Positions 41,010-50,343 are shown, counted from the stretch's first letter. The stretch is DNA of 64,000 nucleotides from Ensifer adhaerens (GCF_002007205.1 NZ_LAZS01000005.1:248001-312000), one strand, 5' to 3'. Notes: generated from the letters alone by a model not told the origin. Numbers and translations are program-made.

Positions 41010-42104
41010 TCAAGCCCGGTCGGCGACGAAGCGGGCGAGCGCCGGGCCGATCATGGTGATGATCAGCAGCCGGGCGGTCTGCAGCGCCATGACGAAGGAG
41101 AGGTCGACATTGCTCGAGGCGGCAATGACCGCGATCGAATCGAGCCCGCCGGGGCTGGTAGCGAGATAGGCCGTCAGCGGATCGATGCCGACGACCCTGA
41201 TCAGGAGCAGCGCGAGCAGGCCGGAAAACGAGATCAAGACGACGATCGAGATGATCGTCGGCACCAGGGCGCGGCGCGCATGGATGAGGATCTGGCGGGT
41301 GAAGCCAAGGCCGATGTTCCAGCCGAGAGCCGCAAAACAGATCGCCAGCAGCCATTGTGGCAGCGCGGTGGTCATGACGCCCGAGACATTGAGCACGGCG
41401 CCGAGAAGGAAGGGCAGCAGGAAGGCGCCGGCAGGCACCCGCAGGAAGCGGCCGGCGAGCGCTGCGCCAAGCCCGACGGCGATGGTCTCGAGGAAAAGCA
41501 GGCCGTCGATCGGTGCGAACCAGTGGGTCGTCTGCTCGGCCTCAGTGCCGGTGACCCACATATGCGCAACCACGGTCGCGGTGCTGGCGACGAAGATCAC
41601 GCGCAGATACTGCATGAAGGCGACGAGGCGGGCATCGGCGCCATAGGCGTCGGCCATCAAGAGCATGGTCGAGGCGGCGCCTGCCGACGAGCCCCAGATG
41701 GCCGTCGTGCCCGGCAGGATGCGCATGCGGGTAATCACCCAGCCGCAGAGCGTGCTGACGGCGATGACCGAGAGGATGACGGCGAGAAACAGCGGCCAGT
41801 TGCCGGAGAAGGTCACGAGCATTCCCGGCGTCATGGCGCCGGCGATCATCATCGCCAGAATGAACTGCACGCAGAAGAACAGCTGCCGCGGCAGGCGGAT
41901 CGTGCCGCCGTTCATGCCGACGAGCACTGCAGCGAGCATCGGCCCCATGAGCAGCCCGGCGGGAAGGCCGATGAATTCGAAGAAGGAAGCAAGGACGATG
42001 GAGATCGCCAAAAGCAGGCTCCATTGCAGCCAGGGCGTGAGCCGTCCGATGCCGACCTTGTCCGGAGTGGGCGGCGCAGCTGGCTTGTCGGTTGTCACGG
42101 GCAC
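41010..42104 (-). CDS. AbrB family transporter (PF05145-like)
   Basis: A 364-residue membrane protein with about ten hydrophobic segments in two related halves: LLMGPMLAAVLVGMNGG ... GTTAIWGSSAGAASTMLLMADAYGADARLVAFMQYLRV and LLPFLLGAVLNVSG ... LTAYLATSPGGLDSIAVIA. This duplicated AbrB architecture is frequently annotated as putative ammonia monooxygenase, a historical mislabel. Substrate unknown. Its ATG at 42104 is preceded by GGAGAGTGCCC. It is divergent from the helicase gene over a 396-base gap in which I see no further structure. Confidence 0.88.
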   Translation of the reverse strand: MPVTTDKPAAPPTPDKVGIGRLTPWLQWSLLLAISIVLASFFEFIGLPAGLLMGPMLAAVLVGMNGGTIRLPRQLFFCVQFILAMMIAGAMTPGMLVTFSGNWPLFLAVILSVIAVSTLCGWVITRMRILPGTTAIWGSSAGAASTMLLMADAYGADARLVAFMQYLRVIFVASTATVVAHMWVTGTEAEQTTHWFAPIDGLLFLETIAVGLGAALAGRFLRVPAGAFLLPFLLGAVLNVSGVMTTALPQWLLAICFAALGWNIGLGFTRQILIHARRALVPTIISIVVLISFSGLLALLLIRVVGIDPLTAYLATSPGGLDSIAVIAASSNVDLSFVMALQTARLLIITMIGPALARFVADRA

Positions 42105-42500
42105 TCTCCGGCATGACCCGGAAAGGCGGGAACGGCCATCGGGGCCGGCCTTGACGGGCTTTAAGCGATGGTCTTCGCCAGCAGAAGCGCGGGCGCCATC
42201 ACGTCACGCTCGTTAGCAACAATGCGGCGTTGCATTCAAGGGGCAGAGCAAGAAAGTGCCACAGGATCGACAGCCCGGAAAGCGCGCGCCGTCAAGGAAG
42301 GGGACGGAATGAGAAAAAAACGTGAACAAATACCGTCGGGCGAAAGCCGCTTCGGCAGGGACGGTCAACAGGCGCTGCATTGATTCTACGGGATAATTTC
42401 GTGCGCAGCGCCGTCGCTGCGACGCTGGCGGCTCCGCAGCCTCTTGCCCGGGCGCAATTCCGGGCTTGCGTGTGCCGCCCGAATCCTGACACTCAGCCTC

Positions 42501-43628
42501 ATGCAATTCGCACCGCAACAGGACGAGGCCCTGAAGGCCGTTTCGCAATGGCTGAAAGAGGGCCGCTCGCCGCTCTTCAGGCTGTTCGGCTATGCCGGTA
42601 CCGGCAAGACGACGCTTGCCCGGCATTTCGCCGAGCATGTCGACGGCGACGTGCTGTTTGCCGCCTTCACCGGCAAGGCCGCGCAGGTGCTGCGCTCCAA
42701 GGGTGCGAGCAACGCCAAGACCATCCATTCGCTGATCTACCGGCCACGCGGCGAGGAGGAGGTTTCCGACGAGGAAACCGGCAAGACCTCGATCGCGCCG
42801 ATGTTTTCGATCAACCGCCAGAGCCCGGTCGCGAAAGCTGCCCTCATCATCGTCGACGAATGCTCGATGGTGGACGAGGCGCTCGGCAAGGACCTGATGA
42901 GCTTCGGTACCCCGATCCTGGTGCTCGGCGATCCCGGCCAGCTGCCGCCGGTGTCTGGCGGCGGCTACTTCACCAATCAGGAGCCGGACTACCTGCTGAC
43001 GGACATTCACCGCCAGGCGCGCGACAATCCGATCATTCAGCTCGCCATGCAGGTGCGTGAGGGCAAGGAAATCATGCATGGCGACTATGGCACCACACAT
43101 GTGATCGGGCGGGGCCAGGTCAACCAGGAACTGGTGCTCGAAGCCGACCAGGTGCTGGTCGGCACCAACAAGACGCGGCGGCGCTACAACCAGCGTCTGC
43201 GCGAGTTGAAAGGCTTCACCAGCGAGTATCCGCAATCGGGCGACAAGCTCGTCTGCCTTAGGAACGACCCGGCCAAGGGCCTGCTCAACGGCTCGCTGTG
43301 GCAGGTGATGAGTTCTTCGAAGGAAACCGTGAAGCCGGGCATCAACCTGATGATCCGGCCTGAAGACGACGATATGGATCGCGGTGCCGCCAAGATCAAG
43401 CTGTTGAAGACGGCCTTCGAGGATGTCGAGGGCGAGATCCCATGGACGACGCGCAAGCGCTACGACGAGTTCGACTACGGCTATGCGCTGACGGTGCACA
43501 AGGCGCAGGGCTCGCAGTGGAACAATGTCGTGCTGTTCGACGAGAGCTGGGCCTTCCGCGACACGCGCGAGCGCTGGCTCTATACCGCCATTACGCGGGC
43601 TGCGGAGCGGCTGACCATCGTTCGCTGA
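42501..43628 (+). CDS. RecD-like ATP-dependent DNA helicase, single-domain
   Basis: A 375-residue superfamily 1B helicase: Walker A LFGYAGTGKTTLAR at residues 28-41, motif Ia FTGKAAQVLRSKG, Walker B IIVDECSMVD, motif III LVLGDPGQLPPVSGGGYF, motif V/VI YGYALTVHKAQGSQWNNVVLFDE and YTAITRAAERLTIV. It is much shorter than RecD (about 600), lacking the RecBC-contacting N-terminus, and is the rhizobial stand-alone form. ATG 42501 is used over an upstream frame start. Probably acts in repair; no partner gene is adjacent. Confidence 0.93.
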   Translation: MQFAPQQDEALKAVSQWLKEGRSPLFRLFGYAGTGKTTLARHFAEHVDGDVLFAAFTGKAAQVLRSKGASNAKTIHSLIYRPRGEEEVSDEETGKTSIAPMFSINRQSPVAKAALIIVDECSMVDEALGKDLMSFGTPILVLGDPGQLPPVSGGGYFTNQEPDYLLTDIHRQARDNPIIQLAMQVREGKEIMHGDYGTTHVIGRGQVNQELVLEADQVLVGTNKTRRRYNQRLRELKGFTSEYPQSGDKLVCLRNDPAKGLLNGSLWQVMSSSKETVKPGINLMIRPEDDDMDRGAAKIKLLKTAFEDVEGEIPWTTRKRYDEFDYGYALTVHKAQGSQWNNVVLFDESWAFRDTRERWLYTAITRAAERLTIVR

Positions 43629-43660
43629 CGGCGAGGAAACTTACTGTCGGGGAGGGGATA

Positions 43661-44020
43661 TTGTCGATCAACCGGATCATCCTCTACGCCCATGACGTGG
43701 AAGCGACTGTTCGTTTTTATGAAACGCATTTCGGCTTTCAGGCATTGCGTGAGGCCGGTGACCGGATCGTCGAGTTGGTCCCGGCAGATGGCGGCGCCAG
43801 CCTGATGATCCATCCGGCATCGAAGGGACAGAAGCGCGGCCAGTCGCTGGTCAAGCTCGTGTTCGATATGCGCGATGTTGGCGCGTTTTGTGAGCTGAGT
43901 GCTGCACAAGGGCTGGTGTTCGGAGCCATCCACCAGGCCGCCGGCTACCAGTTCGCCAACGCCAAGGATCCGTCAGGCAACCCGATCTCGGTTTCGAGCC
44001 GTGCTTTCCGCAAGGTGTGA
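43661..44020 (+). CDS. VOC family (glyoxalase/bleomycin-resistance-like) protein
   Basis: The protein has 119 residues starting at a TTG (43661) with GGAGGGGA immediately upstream; an ATG start would lack this site and the first strand of the fold. The opening is INRIILYAHDVEATVRFYETHFGFQALREAGDRIVELVPADGG and the end is FANAKDPSGNPISVSSRAF, one VOC domain. It is probably a metalloenzyme or small-molecule-binding protein of unknown substrate. It lies after the helicase gene and may share its transcript (32-base gap). Confidence 0.85.
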   Translation: MSINRIILYAHDVEATVRFYETHFGFQALREAGDRIVELVPADGGASLMIHPASKGQKRGQSLVKLVFDMRDVGAFCELSAAQGLVFGAIHQAAGYQFANAKDPSGNPISVSSRAFRKV

Positions 44021-44085
44021 CTGCTGGCGACGTGGCCCATGGCGCGTGCCGGCTTTGCCATGAAACGGCGGGTGCAGACACAGCG

Positions 44086-44760
44086 TTACCGCTTGGTCGC
44101 CATCCACAGCACATGGCGGGCGCCGCCGCGCTTGCCGTTGGCGCGCACCTTGACCTCGTCGGTGGCAAAACCCACCTCTCGCAGGCGCCTCGTAAAGGCG
44201 CTGTCGGGCGCCGACGACCAGACGGAAAGCACGCCTCCGGGTCGAAGTGCGCCTTGCGCGGCGCGAAGTCCGGGATGGCTGTAGAGGCCGTCGTTGGAGG
44301 GGCGGGTCAGGCCATCCGGACCGTTGTCGACATCGAGCAGGATCGTGTCATAGGCGGCCTTCTTCGAGCGGATCAGCGCGCCGACATCGCCGACATGGAT
44401 CTCGACGCGCGGATCGTCGAGCGTGCCCTTGTGCAGATCGGCCATCGGCCCGCGCGCCCAGTCGACGACGGCCGGTACAAGCTCGGCTACCACCACCCGG
44501 GCATCGTCGGGAAGCACGGCAAGGGCTGCCCTGAGCGTAAAGCCCATGCCAAGACCGCCGATCAGCATGCTGATGTTTTTTCGGCCGGCGATGCGTTCGT
44601 GGGCGAGGGTCGCCAAGGCCTCTTCCGAGCCGCTCAGCCGGCTGTTCATCAGCTCGGTCGAGCCGAGCATGATCGAGAATTCCTGGCCGCGCTGCTTCAG
44701 GCGCAATTCATCGCCGTCGCCGGGAATGGTTGCGCGGTCCAGTTCTATCCAGGGAAGCAT
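44086..44760 (-). CDS. Spermidine synthase-like (SpeE-fold) methyltransferase-type protein
   Basis: The protein has 224 residues. The Rossmann core is SMLIGGLGMGFTLRAALAVLPDDARVVVAELVPAVVDWARGPM; motif YDTILLDVDNGPDGL takes the place of the spermidine synthase DxxDP region, and GVLSVWSSAPDSAF lies later. Family members with this look are annotated as polyamine aminopropyltransferase-like, but substrate-binding residues of true SpeE are only partly seen, so polyamine synthesis is not assured. It is convergent with the VOC gene. Confidence 0.8.
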   Translation of the reverse strand: MLPWIELDRATIPGDGDELRLKQRGQEFSIMLGSTELMNSRLSGSEEALATLAHERIAGRKNISMLIGGLGMGFTLRAALAVLPDDARVVVAELVPAVVDWARGPMADLHKGTLDDPRVEIHVGDVGALIRSKKAAYDTILLDVDNGPDGLTRPSNDGLYSHPGLRAAQGALRPGGVLSVWSSAPDSAFTRRLREVGFATDEVKVRANGKRGGARHVLWMATKR

Positions 44761-45004
44761 CGGGGCATCTCATCCGTGTTGTTCAGGCGTCCTCGTAACA
44801 CGCACCTGGTGATGACGACACCGCAATGTCGACCGTTCAAGAGAATTGTGCCGAGCGGACCTGCCGAATGTTCGGCGCTCCTTACGGGGGGGCGGCCTGC
44901 GAGAGAACGTCTCGACGCGAGGCGCAGCGCCTTACTATCCGCGTAACGCGCGAGAATGCGGGCCAGGATGAGATCGGTGACGGCAGTCTGGTGCCGTGTC
45001 CTCG

Positions 45005-45679
45005 CTATTCCGCCGAGATCATGCCCGACAGCACGGCCTTGGCGATCGCTTGGAAGCGGTTGTTGGCGCCGAATTTGCGGATGATGCCGGCTTCGAGCGT
45101 GAGGGCCGCCGCGACGTCCATGTCCATCAACCCGGCGATGCGCGCCGCCGGATAGCCATCGGCCATGAAGGTCAGGCATTCGCTTTCGATCGGCGAGAGG
45201 TGGACATGGCCTTCCGCGTCGGTGGCTTCGCCTCCGTCGGTGGTTTCGAGCAGTTCGGAGATGCGCTGCATCTGCCGGCGCAGGTTTGCCTGCTGTGCCG
45301 CGAGTTCGCGGCGCCTTGCGAGCAGCGCGTCGCGAAACAGCCGGTCGGCGTCGGCCTGTTCCTCCGTGCCCGCAAGCCCGGTCAACAGTTCCAGGATGGC
45401 CGAGATTGGCATGTCGATCTCGCGGCAGGCGTTGATGACGGCCATGCGGCGGATGTGGTCTTCGTTATAGACCCGCATCGGCCCCATGCGCGCGGCGGTG
45501 AGCAACCCCTTTTCCTCGTAGAAATGCAGCGTTCGGTGGGTGACGCCGAAGGCGTCGGCCATGTCGGCGATCGCAAGCGGGGTGGTGGGGTCGTGGTGGG
45601 GAAGCGGCAAGTCGGGCAGGAAGCCGACGCGATCGGGCGCGGCCAGCACGCCCTCGAATTTCCAGTGGTCTCGCGGCAT
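45005..45679 (-). CDS. MerR regulator fused to a LuxR-type HTH
   Basis: The protein has 224 residues. The MerR N-terminal HTH and coiled coil are LAIADMADAFGVTHRTLHFYEEKGLLTAARMGPMRVYNEDHIRRM (residues 36-80) and a helix through about 150. Instead of a ligand domain, the C-terminus is a second DNA-binding module: LSPIESECLTFMADGYPAARIAGLMDMDVAAALTLEAGIIRKFGANNRFQAIAKAV, the GerE/LuxR-type HTH. The ATG at 45679 is preferred; a longer frame to 45964 has no ribosome site. Two DNA-binding domains in one short protein is unusual. Confidence 0.8.
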   Translation of the reverse strand: MPRDHWKFEGVLAAPDRVGFLPDLPLPHHDPTTPLAIADMADAFGVTHRTLHFYEEKGLLTAARMGPMRVYNEDHIRRMAVINACREIDMPISAILELLTGLAGTEEQADADRLFRDALLARRRELAAQQANLRRQMQRISELLETTDGGEATDAEGHVHLSPIESECLTFMADGYPAARIAGLMDMDVAAALTLEAGIIRKFGANNRFQAIAKAVLSGMISAE

Positions 45680-45995
45680 GTCGATTGTCCCCGGTCTACA
45701 GCCTGCGCGTCTGTCGGCGCGCTGTTTCTGCCTGTTTCCTGAATCGAGACCGACCCAGGGGTGCGCGCAATCCGCGTCCGGAAGCGGTGGCGATCGCCGG
45801 GTCTCAAAGGTGCGGACGGATCCGCGCGGTGAGGCACTCGTTGATCGACAACGACAATACCTGCTGCTCGGTTGGGGCACCCCGCGCGCAAGGCGCGGCT
45901 TACTCAGGACAAGGATGCTTGCCTGACGAGCAACCAGGCACCCATTCCCAACGCATGCGTGCACCGTATACGCGAATCGCTAATATGACCAGTCC

Positions 45996-46055
45996 CTACA
46001 GCGCCGCGCGTCTTATCAGACGCGCAAAGGTCGCTGTAGAACTTTGAATTCCTGC
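45996..46055 (+). repeat. Structured intergenic repeat (copy 1)
   Basis: The outer stem CTACAGCG/CGCTGTAG (45996-46003, 46032-46039) encloses the inner stem GCGCGTCT-TATC-AGACGCGC (46006-46025), then AAAGG; the right side continues AACTTTGAATTCCTGCATG. A second copy lies at 50078-50135 with paired base changes. The 501-base gap 45680-46180 holds nothing else I can support. Confidence 0.7.
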
Positions 46056-46180
46056 ATGTTTTTGTCCTTCAATCGGCTACGCTCAAAGGAAGCTTGCAGT
46101 AGCATGGCAGACGCGTGTGGCGGACTGGGGTGCGTAGCCGTTTCATGCGGGCCGGCTCCTGCCGGCCCCGCCGGGCATGC

Positions 46181-47293
46181 TCAGTGCCCGATCACCTTGA
46201 GCGGGCTGTTGGCGCTCAGGATGAACAGCGGTTCGTCGCCGCGCAGCGGCGAGAGTTTCTGCTGGCAGCTCCAGGCGGTTTCGAAGGTGTCGCGGGTGAG
46301 GTGCTTGCGATAGCGCTGGGTGGCGGCCATGCAGCCCATCAGCGGGCTTTCGATCTGCTCTTCGCGCGCGTGCTCGTAGATCTCGCCATCGAGCGAGAAC
46401 AGTTCGGCGGCGAGCGACATGCTCTCGAAAAGCAGGTCCGGTTCGGTCTCGAGCCGCTTCCAGGTAATGAAGTCCTGGCGCATCGGCACGTTCTCGCCGT
46501 CATGGGAAAGCGTGACGCGAATGCCCTGGGCCGGCGCGTCGTACCAGGTCACCTGGACGGTGAAGGAGAGCGCGGAGTTGCGCGAGACGGGGCGGCCGGT
46601 ATCGCCGTCGGTGGCGCGCGCCAGCGTCTTGTGGCGCTGGGCGGCGAGCCGAAGTGCTGTGGCAAAGGCTTTCGCATCGCTGTTTTCGGCGCCGATGATC
46701 TTCACGCTCACCGAGGGCAGCACCCGTTCGGTCGCGTGGCGGGCGTTGAAGAGCTTGGCCTGGGCGTCGAGGTCCAGCGTCATTTCCTGCGAAGGCATCG
46801 GCGCAAAGAGCAGGAGCGGCAGGACGCTCAAGACGGACAGCGGCGAGGAAAACGGTGCCGGCGGCCAGGCGGGGCGATGTCCGGCAAAGCGCCGCTTGGC
46901 CGGCTTCGGCTGGCGAGCGGCGGGGACGGCCTCCGCTTCCATTTCCGTCCGTAGGTGACGGTATTCCGGAACATAGGTTCCCTTGGGAATCGCGATGCGC
47001 CATTCTTCGTCGGCGCCGTCGCCCTCGTAGAACGCCTTCAGGAGCTTGCGCAGCTTGCCGGCATGCACGCGCACCAGCGGGTCGCTGTCGGCGTTGAAGG
47101 CCTGCGGCCGGTCGAAGACGTCGATGGCGATCGAGTAACCCTTGAGCTGAGGGCCTTCGCCGATCATCTCCTTTTCGACGACATAGGCGAGGAACGCCCG
47201 CAAGCGCTCGGAGCGCGCGAAAGCCTTGCTTTCGAGGATGCGACGGAGCGTCCGCCGTATCGTCTCATCGCAGGGTCTTTCGACCGTCGTCAT
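46181..47293 (-). CDS. Membrane-anchored regulator-like protein with N-terminal winged-helix-like domain
   Basis: The protein has 370 residues (ATG 47293 chosen over 47314 because CTGGAG lies at a good distance). Residues 8-110 form a domain common in rhizobia at the N-terminus of adenylate-cyclase/TPR proteins: IRRTLRRILESKAFARSERLRAFLAYVVEKEM, LKGYSIAIDVFDRPQAFNADSDPLVRVHAGKLRKLL, IPKGTYVPEY. A hydrophobic segment follows (APFSSPLSVLSVLPLLLFAP) and a C-terminal half of about 200 residues with no recognised domain. It may be a membrane-bound transcription factor or sensor; the target is unknown. Confidence 0.7.
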   Translation of the reverse strand: MTTVERPCDETIRRTLRRILESKAFARSERLRAFLAYVVEKEMIGEGPQLKGYSIAIDVFDRPQAFNADSDPLVRVHAGKLRKLLKAFYEGDGADEEWRIAIPKGTYVPEYRHLRTEMEAEAVPAARQPKPAKRRFAGHRPAWPPAPFSSPLSVLSVLPLLLFAPMPSQEMTLDLDAQAKLFNARHATERVLPSVSVKIIGAENSDAKAFATALRLAAQRHKTLARATDGDTGRPVSRNSALSFTVQVTWYDAPAQGIRVTLSHDGENVPMRQDFITWKRLETEPDLLFESMSLAAELFSLDGEIYEHAREEQIESPLMGCMAATQRYRKHLTRDTFETAWSCQQKLSPLRGDEPLFILSANSPLKVIGH

Positions 47294-47765
47294 CGGTGTT
47301 TGCTCCAGGGTCATGGGATCTAAAATCTAAGAAGGCGATCGCGGCGCGGGCCAGGGCCATTCGATCTGATTCGGAAACTTAAGGCCAAAAATGGTGGTTG
47401 TCAGGGGTATTAGACGCCAAATTTGAGTTTTTTCTGAAATAAACGTAAAAATTGCGTCCGTTGCCCCTTGAGAGATCTGAGCGGCGACCGTTCGCGCTGC
47501 CGCGGATGGTCTCAGGGGCGAAATTTCGCCCTTTCTGCTTGAGCTTTCCTGCATATTAGAAGGATCGATTGTCAAGATTCGATCAAGACAAGACGGGCAA
47601 ACGCCCCGCGTTCAATCGTCGCGGCTGCCGGCGCGGTACTCCTTGGAATTGCTTCATAATCTCGATCTCAAACCGTTTCTGCTTTCCGTAAATATGCAGT
47701 AGAACATTGCATCCACATTGCCCGCATCCGGGCCGTGACCGGCCCCGCCTCTGGAAAGTTCAGAC

Positions 47766-48518
47766 ATGCCTGCAAAACTGTCCGTGAATCTGAATGCCGT
47801 CGCAATGCTTCGCAACCGGCGCGATCTTCCCTGGCCCTCCGTTACCGCGCTCGGGCGCATCGCTCTGGAAGCAGGCGCCGCCGGCCTGACGGTGCATCCG
47901 CGGCCCGACCAGCGCCATGTCCGTTTTTCCGACCTGCAGCCGATCCGCGACCTGATCGACGGCGCTTTCCCGGAGACGGAATTCAACATGGAGGGCTACC
48001 CGAACGAGGAATTCCTCGGTCTCGTCGAAGCGCACCGGCCGGAACAGGTGACGCTGGTGCCCGACGATCCGGCGCAGGCGACCTCCGACCACGGCTGGGA
48101 CTTCCGCAAGAACCACAATCTGCTCGGCCATGTCGTCGGGCGGCTGAAGAAGAAGGGTTTCCGCGTCTCGCTGTTTGCCGATGGCGACGAGGACATGGAG
48201 GCGTTGCGCATCGCCAGGGAAACGGGCGCCGACCGCATCGAGCTTTACACCGGCCCCTATGGCGGCTGCTATGACGACCCTGACAAGGCCGAGAAGATCG
48301 CCGGCGAACTCGGCCGCACGGCGGCGATGGCGGCCGAGCTCGGTCTCGACGTCAATGCCGGCCACGACCTGACGGTCGCCAACCTGCCGCTCTTGGCCAG
48401 GCATATTCCGAACCTTGCCGAGGTTTCGATCGGCCACGGTCTGACCGCCGATGCGCTGGAATACGGCATGGCCGAAACTGTGCGCCGCTTCCGCCGCGCC
48501 TGCGGCCAGGACGTCTGA
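47766..48518 (+). CDS. pdxJ: Pyridoxine 5'-phosphate synthase PdxJ
   Basis: Condenses deoxyxylulose 5-phosphate with amino-acetone phosphate to form pyridoxine 5'-phosphate, in the DXP-dependent vitamin B6 route. The protein has 250 residues of TIM-barrel type: [85 protein letters not shown] and [13 protein letters not shown]. All match PdxJ. The ATG at 47766 follows a pyrimidine-rich leader without a strong Shine-Dalgarno. The phosphatase-like gene follows 13 bases after the stop. Confidence 0.95.
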   Translation: MPAKLSVNLNAVAMLRNRRDLPWPSVTALGRIALEAGAAGLTVHPRPDQRHVRFSDLQPIRDLIDGAFPETEFNMEGYPNEEFLGLVEAHRPEQVTLVPDDPAQATSDHGWDFRKNHNLLGHVVGRLKKKGFRVSLFADGDEDMEALRIARETGADRIELYTGPYGGCYDDPDKAEKIAGELGRTAAMAAELGLDVNAGHDLTVANLPLLARHIPNLAEVSIGHGLTADALEYGMAETVRRFRRACGQDV

Positions 48519-48531
48519 GACGGTCTCCTTC

Positions 48532-49188
48532 ATGAAGGAGCTCTTCGTCGTCACCCACACGCAGTCCGTCCATCATGTCGAGGGCAGGGTGGGCGGCTGG
48601 TACGATACGGGCCTGACGGCGCGTGGTCGAGGGGACGCGGAGGCGACCGCCGAACGGCTGGCAGCCTTGGTCGGCGACCGCGACGTGGAGATCTTCAGCT
48701 CGGATCTTTTGCGCGCCGCTGAAACGGCCGCGGCGATCGGCAATCGTCTTGTGCGCCCCGTGACGCCAAGCGCCGCGCTTCGGGAGATCAGCTACGGCGA
48801 GGCCGGTGGCAAGCCGCAGGCCTGGCTCGACGCGCGCTACGTGCCGGCGCCTGATGACGACAGGCTCGATCACCCCTGTGGCATCGAAGGCGCCGAAACC
48901 CGCCGCGACGTGGCGCTCAGGGTCTTTCCCTTCGTCGAGGCGATCGTTGCCAGGCAATGCCGGACGCAGATCATCGTCACCCACGGCTTCACGCTGACGC
49001 TGGTGATCGCCGCCTGGATGAAGGTTCCGGTCGAGGCCAGTGGTTTCCTGAGCTTTCCGGCGAAATCCGGAAGCATCACCCATCTGCGCCAGGACGATTT
49101 CTTCCGGAACCGGGCCGTCGTCAGCCTGGCGGATGCCTCGCATCTGCGGCATGACGCCGAAAACGGTGCTGCCGTTTCAAATCATTGA
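48532..49188 (+). CDS. Histidine phosphatase family protein, atypical RHG motif
   Basis: The protein has 218 residues of the phosphoglycerate-mutase/acid-phosphatase fold. The catalytic His is present (VVTHTQSVHHVEG, His9) but the usual RHG is THT, so the first Arg is missing. The other elements appear normal: SSDLLRAAETA (Arg), LREISYGEAGG (Glu) and IIVTHGFTLTLV (second His). Activity may be altered or lost. It follows pdxJ closely, so it may act on a phosphorylated metabolite of the same route, but that is speculation. Confidence 0.8.
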   Translation: MKELFVVTHTQSVHHVEGRVGGWYDTGLTARGRGDAEATAERLAALVGDRDVEIFSSDLLRAAETAAAIGNRLVRPVTPSAALREISYGEAGGKPQAWLDARYVPAPDDDRLDHPCGIEGAETRRDVALRVFPFVEAIVARQCRTQIIVTHGFTLTLVIAAWMKVPVEASGFLSFPAKSGSITHLRQDDFFRNRAVVSLADASHLRHDAENGAAVSNH

Positions 49189-49286
49189 TTAAAAATAGTA
49201 TTCTCAAGGGCTGGCAGGGGTGGTTTGCGGCTGGCCGATCTGGGCGAGGAGCAGCAGGAGCGGACAGAACGATCGAGGAGGTCGAG

Positions 49287-50081
49287 GTGACATCACTGAC
49301 AACGGGCAATGCAAGACAGTATGGCAACAGCCAGAACCTAGCAGCACGAGCGCGTCTTGCATCCGAGTACACCGTATCTGATCGCCCGTGGTTCCCATGG
49401 ATCGCAAGCCATCTTCCGTTGAAGGCCGGCGACAAGATCGTGGATGTCGGTTGCGGTCCGGCATGGTTTTGGGAGGCGGTGACGGACGCCGTCCCTCGCA
49501 ATCTCGATCTCACCCTGACCGATCTATCTCAAGGCATGGTCGATGAAGCCATGAAACGCTGCGCGTCGTTGCCGTTCCAATCGGTGAATGGCAGCGTGGC
49601 GGATGCGGCGGCGTTGCCGTTCGAGGATGAGCGTTTTGACGGCGTTGTCGCTATGCACATGCTCTATCACTTGGCCGATCCGGCGATGGCGGTCGCCGAT
49701 ATGTTTCGCATCCTGAAGCCTGGAGGTTTCCTCGCGATCACCACCAACGGCACGAACAATATGCGCCGCCTCTACGAGTTGACGACGACGTTCGGCGGCA
49801 CACCGTATGATCCGGCCGCCGCCGCCTTCGGGTTCACGCACGCCGAGACGCTGCTTCAGGAGCGGTTTGGCAATGTCAGGTGCTACCTCCATCCCGCCCA
49901 TATGGTCGTGACCGATCCGAACGACGTGTACCTGGCCCTGACCTCCTTTCCGCCGGGAGACCAAGCCGGCGACGATCAGCTTTCTGCCTTCAAGGAAGCG
50001 ATCCGCTCTGCCTTCGCCGAAGGCGGCGGCGTATTGAACGTAGAGAAGGAAAGCGGTTTGTTTCTTGCCGTTAAAGACTAG
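49287..50081 (+). CDS. Class I SAM-dependent methyltransferase
   Basis: The protein has 264 residues when started at the GTG 49287, which has GAGGAGG 6 bases upstream; an upstream ATG at 49185 overlaps the preceding gene and lacks a site. SAM motif DKIVDVGCGPAWFWEAVTDAVP, then DLTLTDLSQGMVDEAM, FDGVVAMHMLYHLADPAMAVADMFRILKPGGFLAITTNG. The function is not determined. Its stop codon TAG lies in the left arm of the structured repeat at 50078. Confidence 0.85.
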   Translation: MTSLTTGNARQYGNSQNLAARARLASEYTVSDRPWFPWIASHLPLKAGDKIVDVGCGPAWFWEAVTDAVPRNLDLTLTDLSQGMVDEAMKRCASLPFQSVNGSVADAAALPFEDERFDGVVAMHMLYHLADPAMAVADMFRILKPGGFLAITTNGTNNMRRLYELTTTFGGTPYDPAAAAFGFTHAETLLQERFGNVRCYLHPAHMVVTDPNDVYLALTSFPPGDQAGDDQLSAFKEAIRSAFAEGGGVLNVEKESGLFLAVKD

Positions 50082-50184
50082 AGCGCCGTGCGTTCATACG
50101 AACGCGCAAAGGACGCTCTAGCACTTTGATTCTAGAGCATCTTTCCGCCCGTAAATGAATCCACTCGAAGGCAGGATGCTCTAG
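50078..50184 (+). repeat. Structured intergenic repeat (copy 2) with second hairpin
   Basis: CTAGAGCG/CGCTCTAG (50078-50085, 50114-50121) encloses GTGCGTTC-ATAC-GAACGCGC (50088-50107), the same architecture as 45996-46055 with compensating changes in both stems. A further hairpin, CTAGAGCATC (50132-50141) with GATGCTCTAG (50175-50184), follows. The arm overlaps the stop codon of the methyltransferase gene, so the element may end its transcript. Confidence 0.7.
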
Positions 50185-50343
50185 TCCTGCAATCCGATGC
50201 TCGGGTGGTCGGCGCGGTAGCTTTTCACGCCCGTCCTGGCAGGAAATCGCTCAAAAATTTGCGGACGAATCTTTCGATCGCCGCACGCATCTTGCGGCAA
50301 GACTGCTATAGGTTGAGCCTCAGTTCTCCCATATGTGCGGCCA

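Noticed and set aside
42105-42500. Gene in the 396-base gap between the AbrB-type permease and the helicase
   Set aside because: Only short frames without ribosome sites or plausible composition are present; no repeat or clear dyad was found either.
45680-45964. N-terminal extension of the MerR-LuxR regulator
   Set aside because: There is no ribosome site or domain in the extension, and the ATG at 45679 is well placed before the MerR fold.
47327-47575. 82-codon minus-strand frame upstream of pdxJ
   Set aside because: The region is A/T-rich, the frame has no ribosome site and the protein no recognisable feature. It is probably regulatory DNA for the flanking genes.
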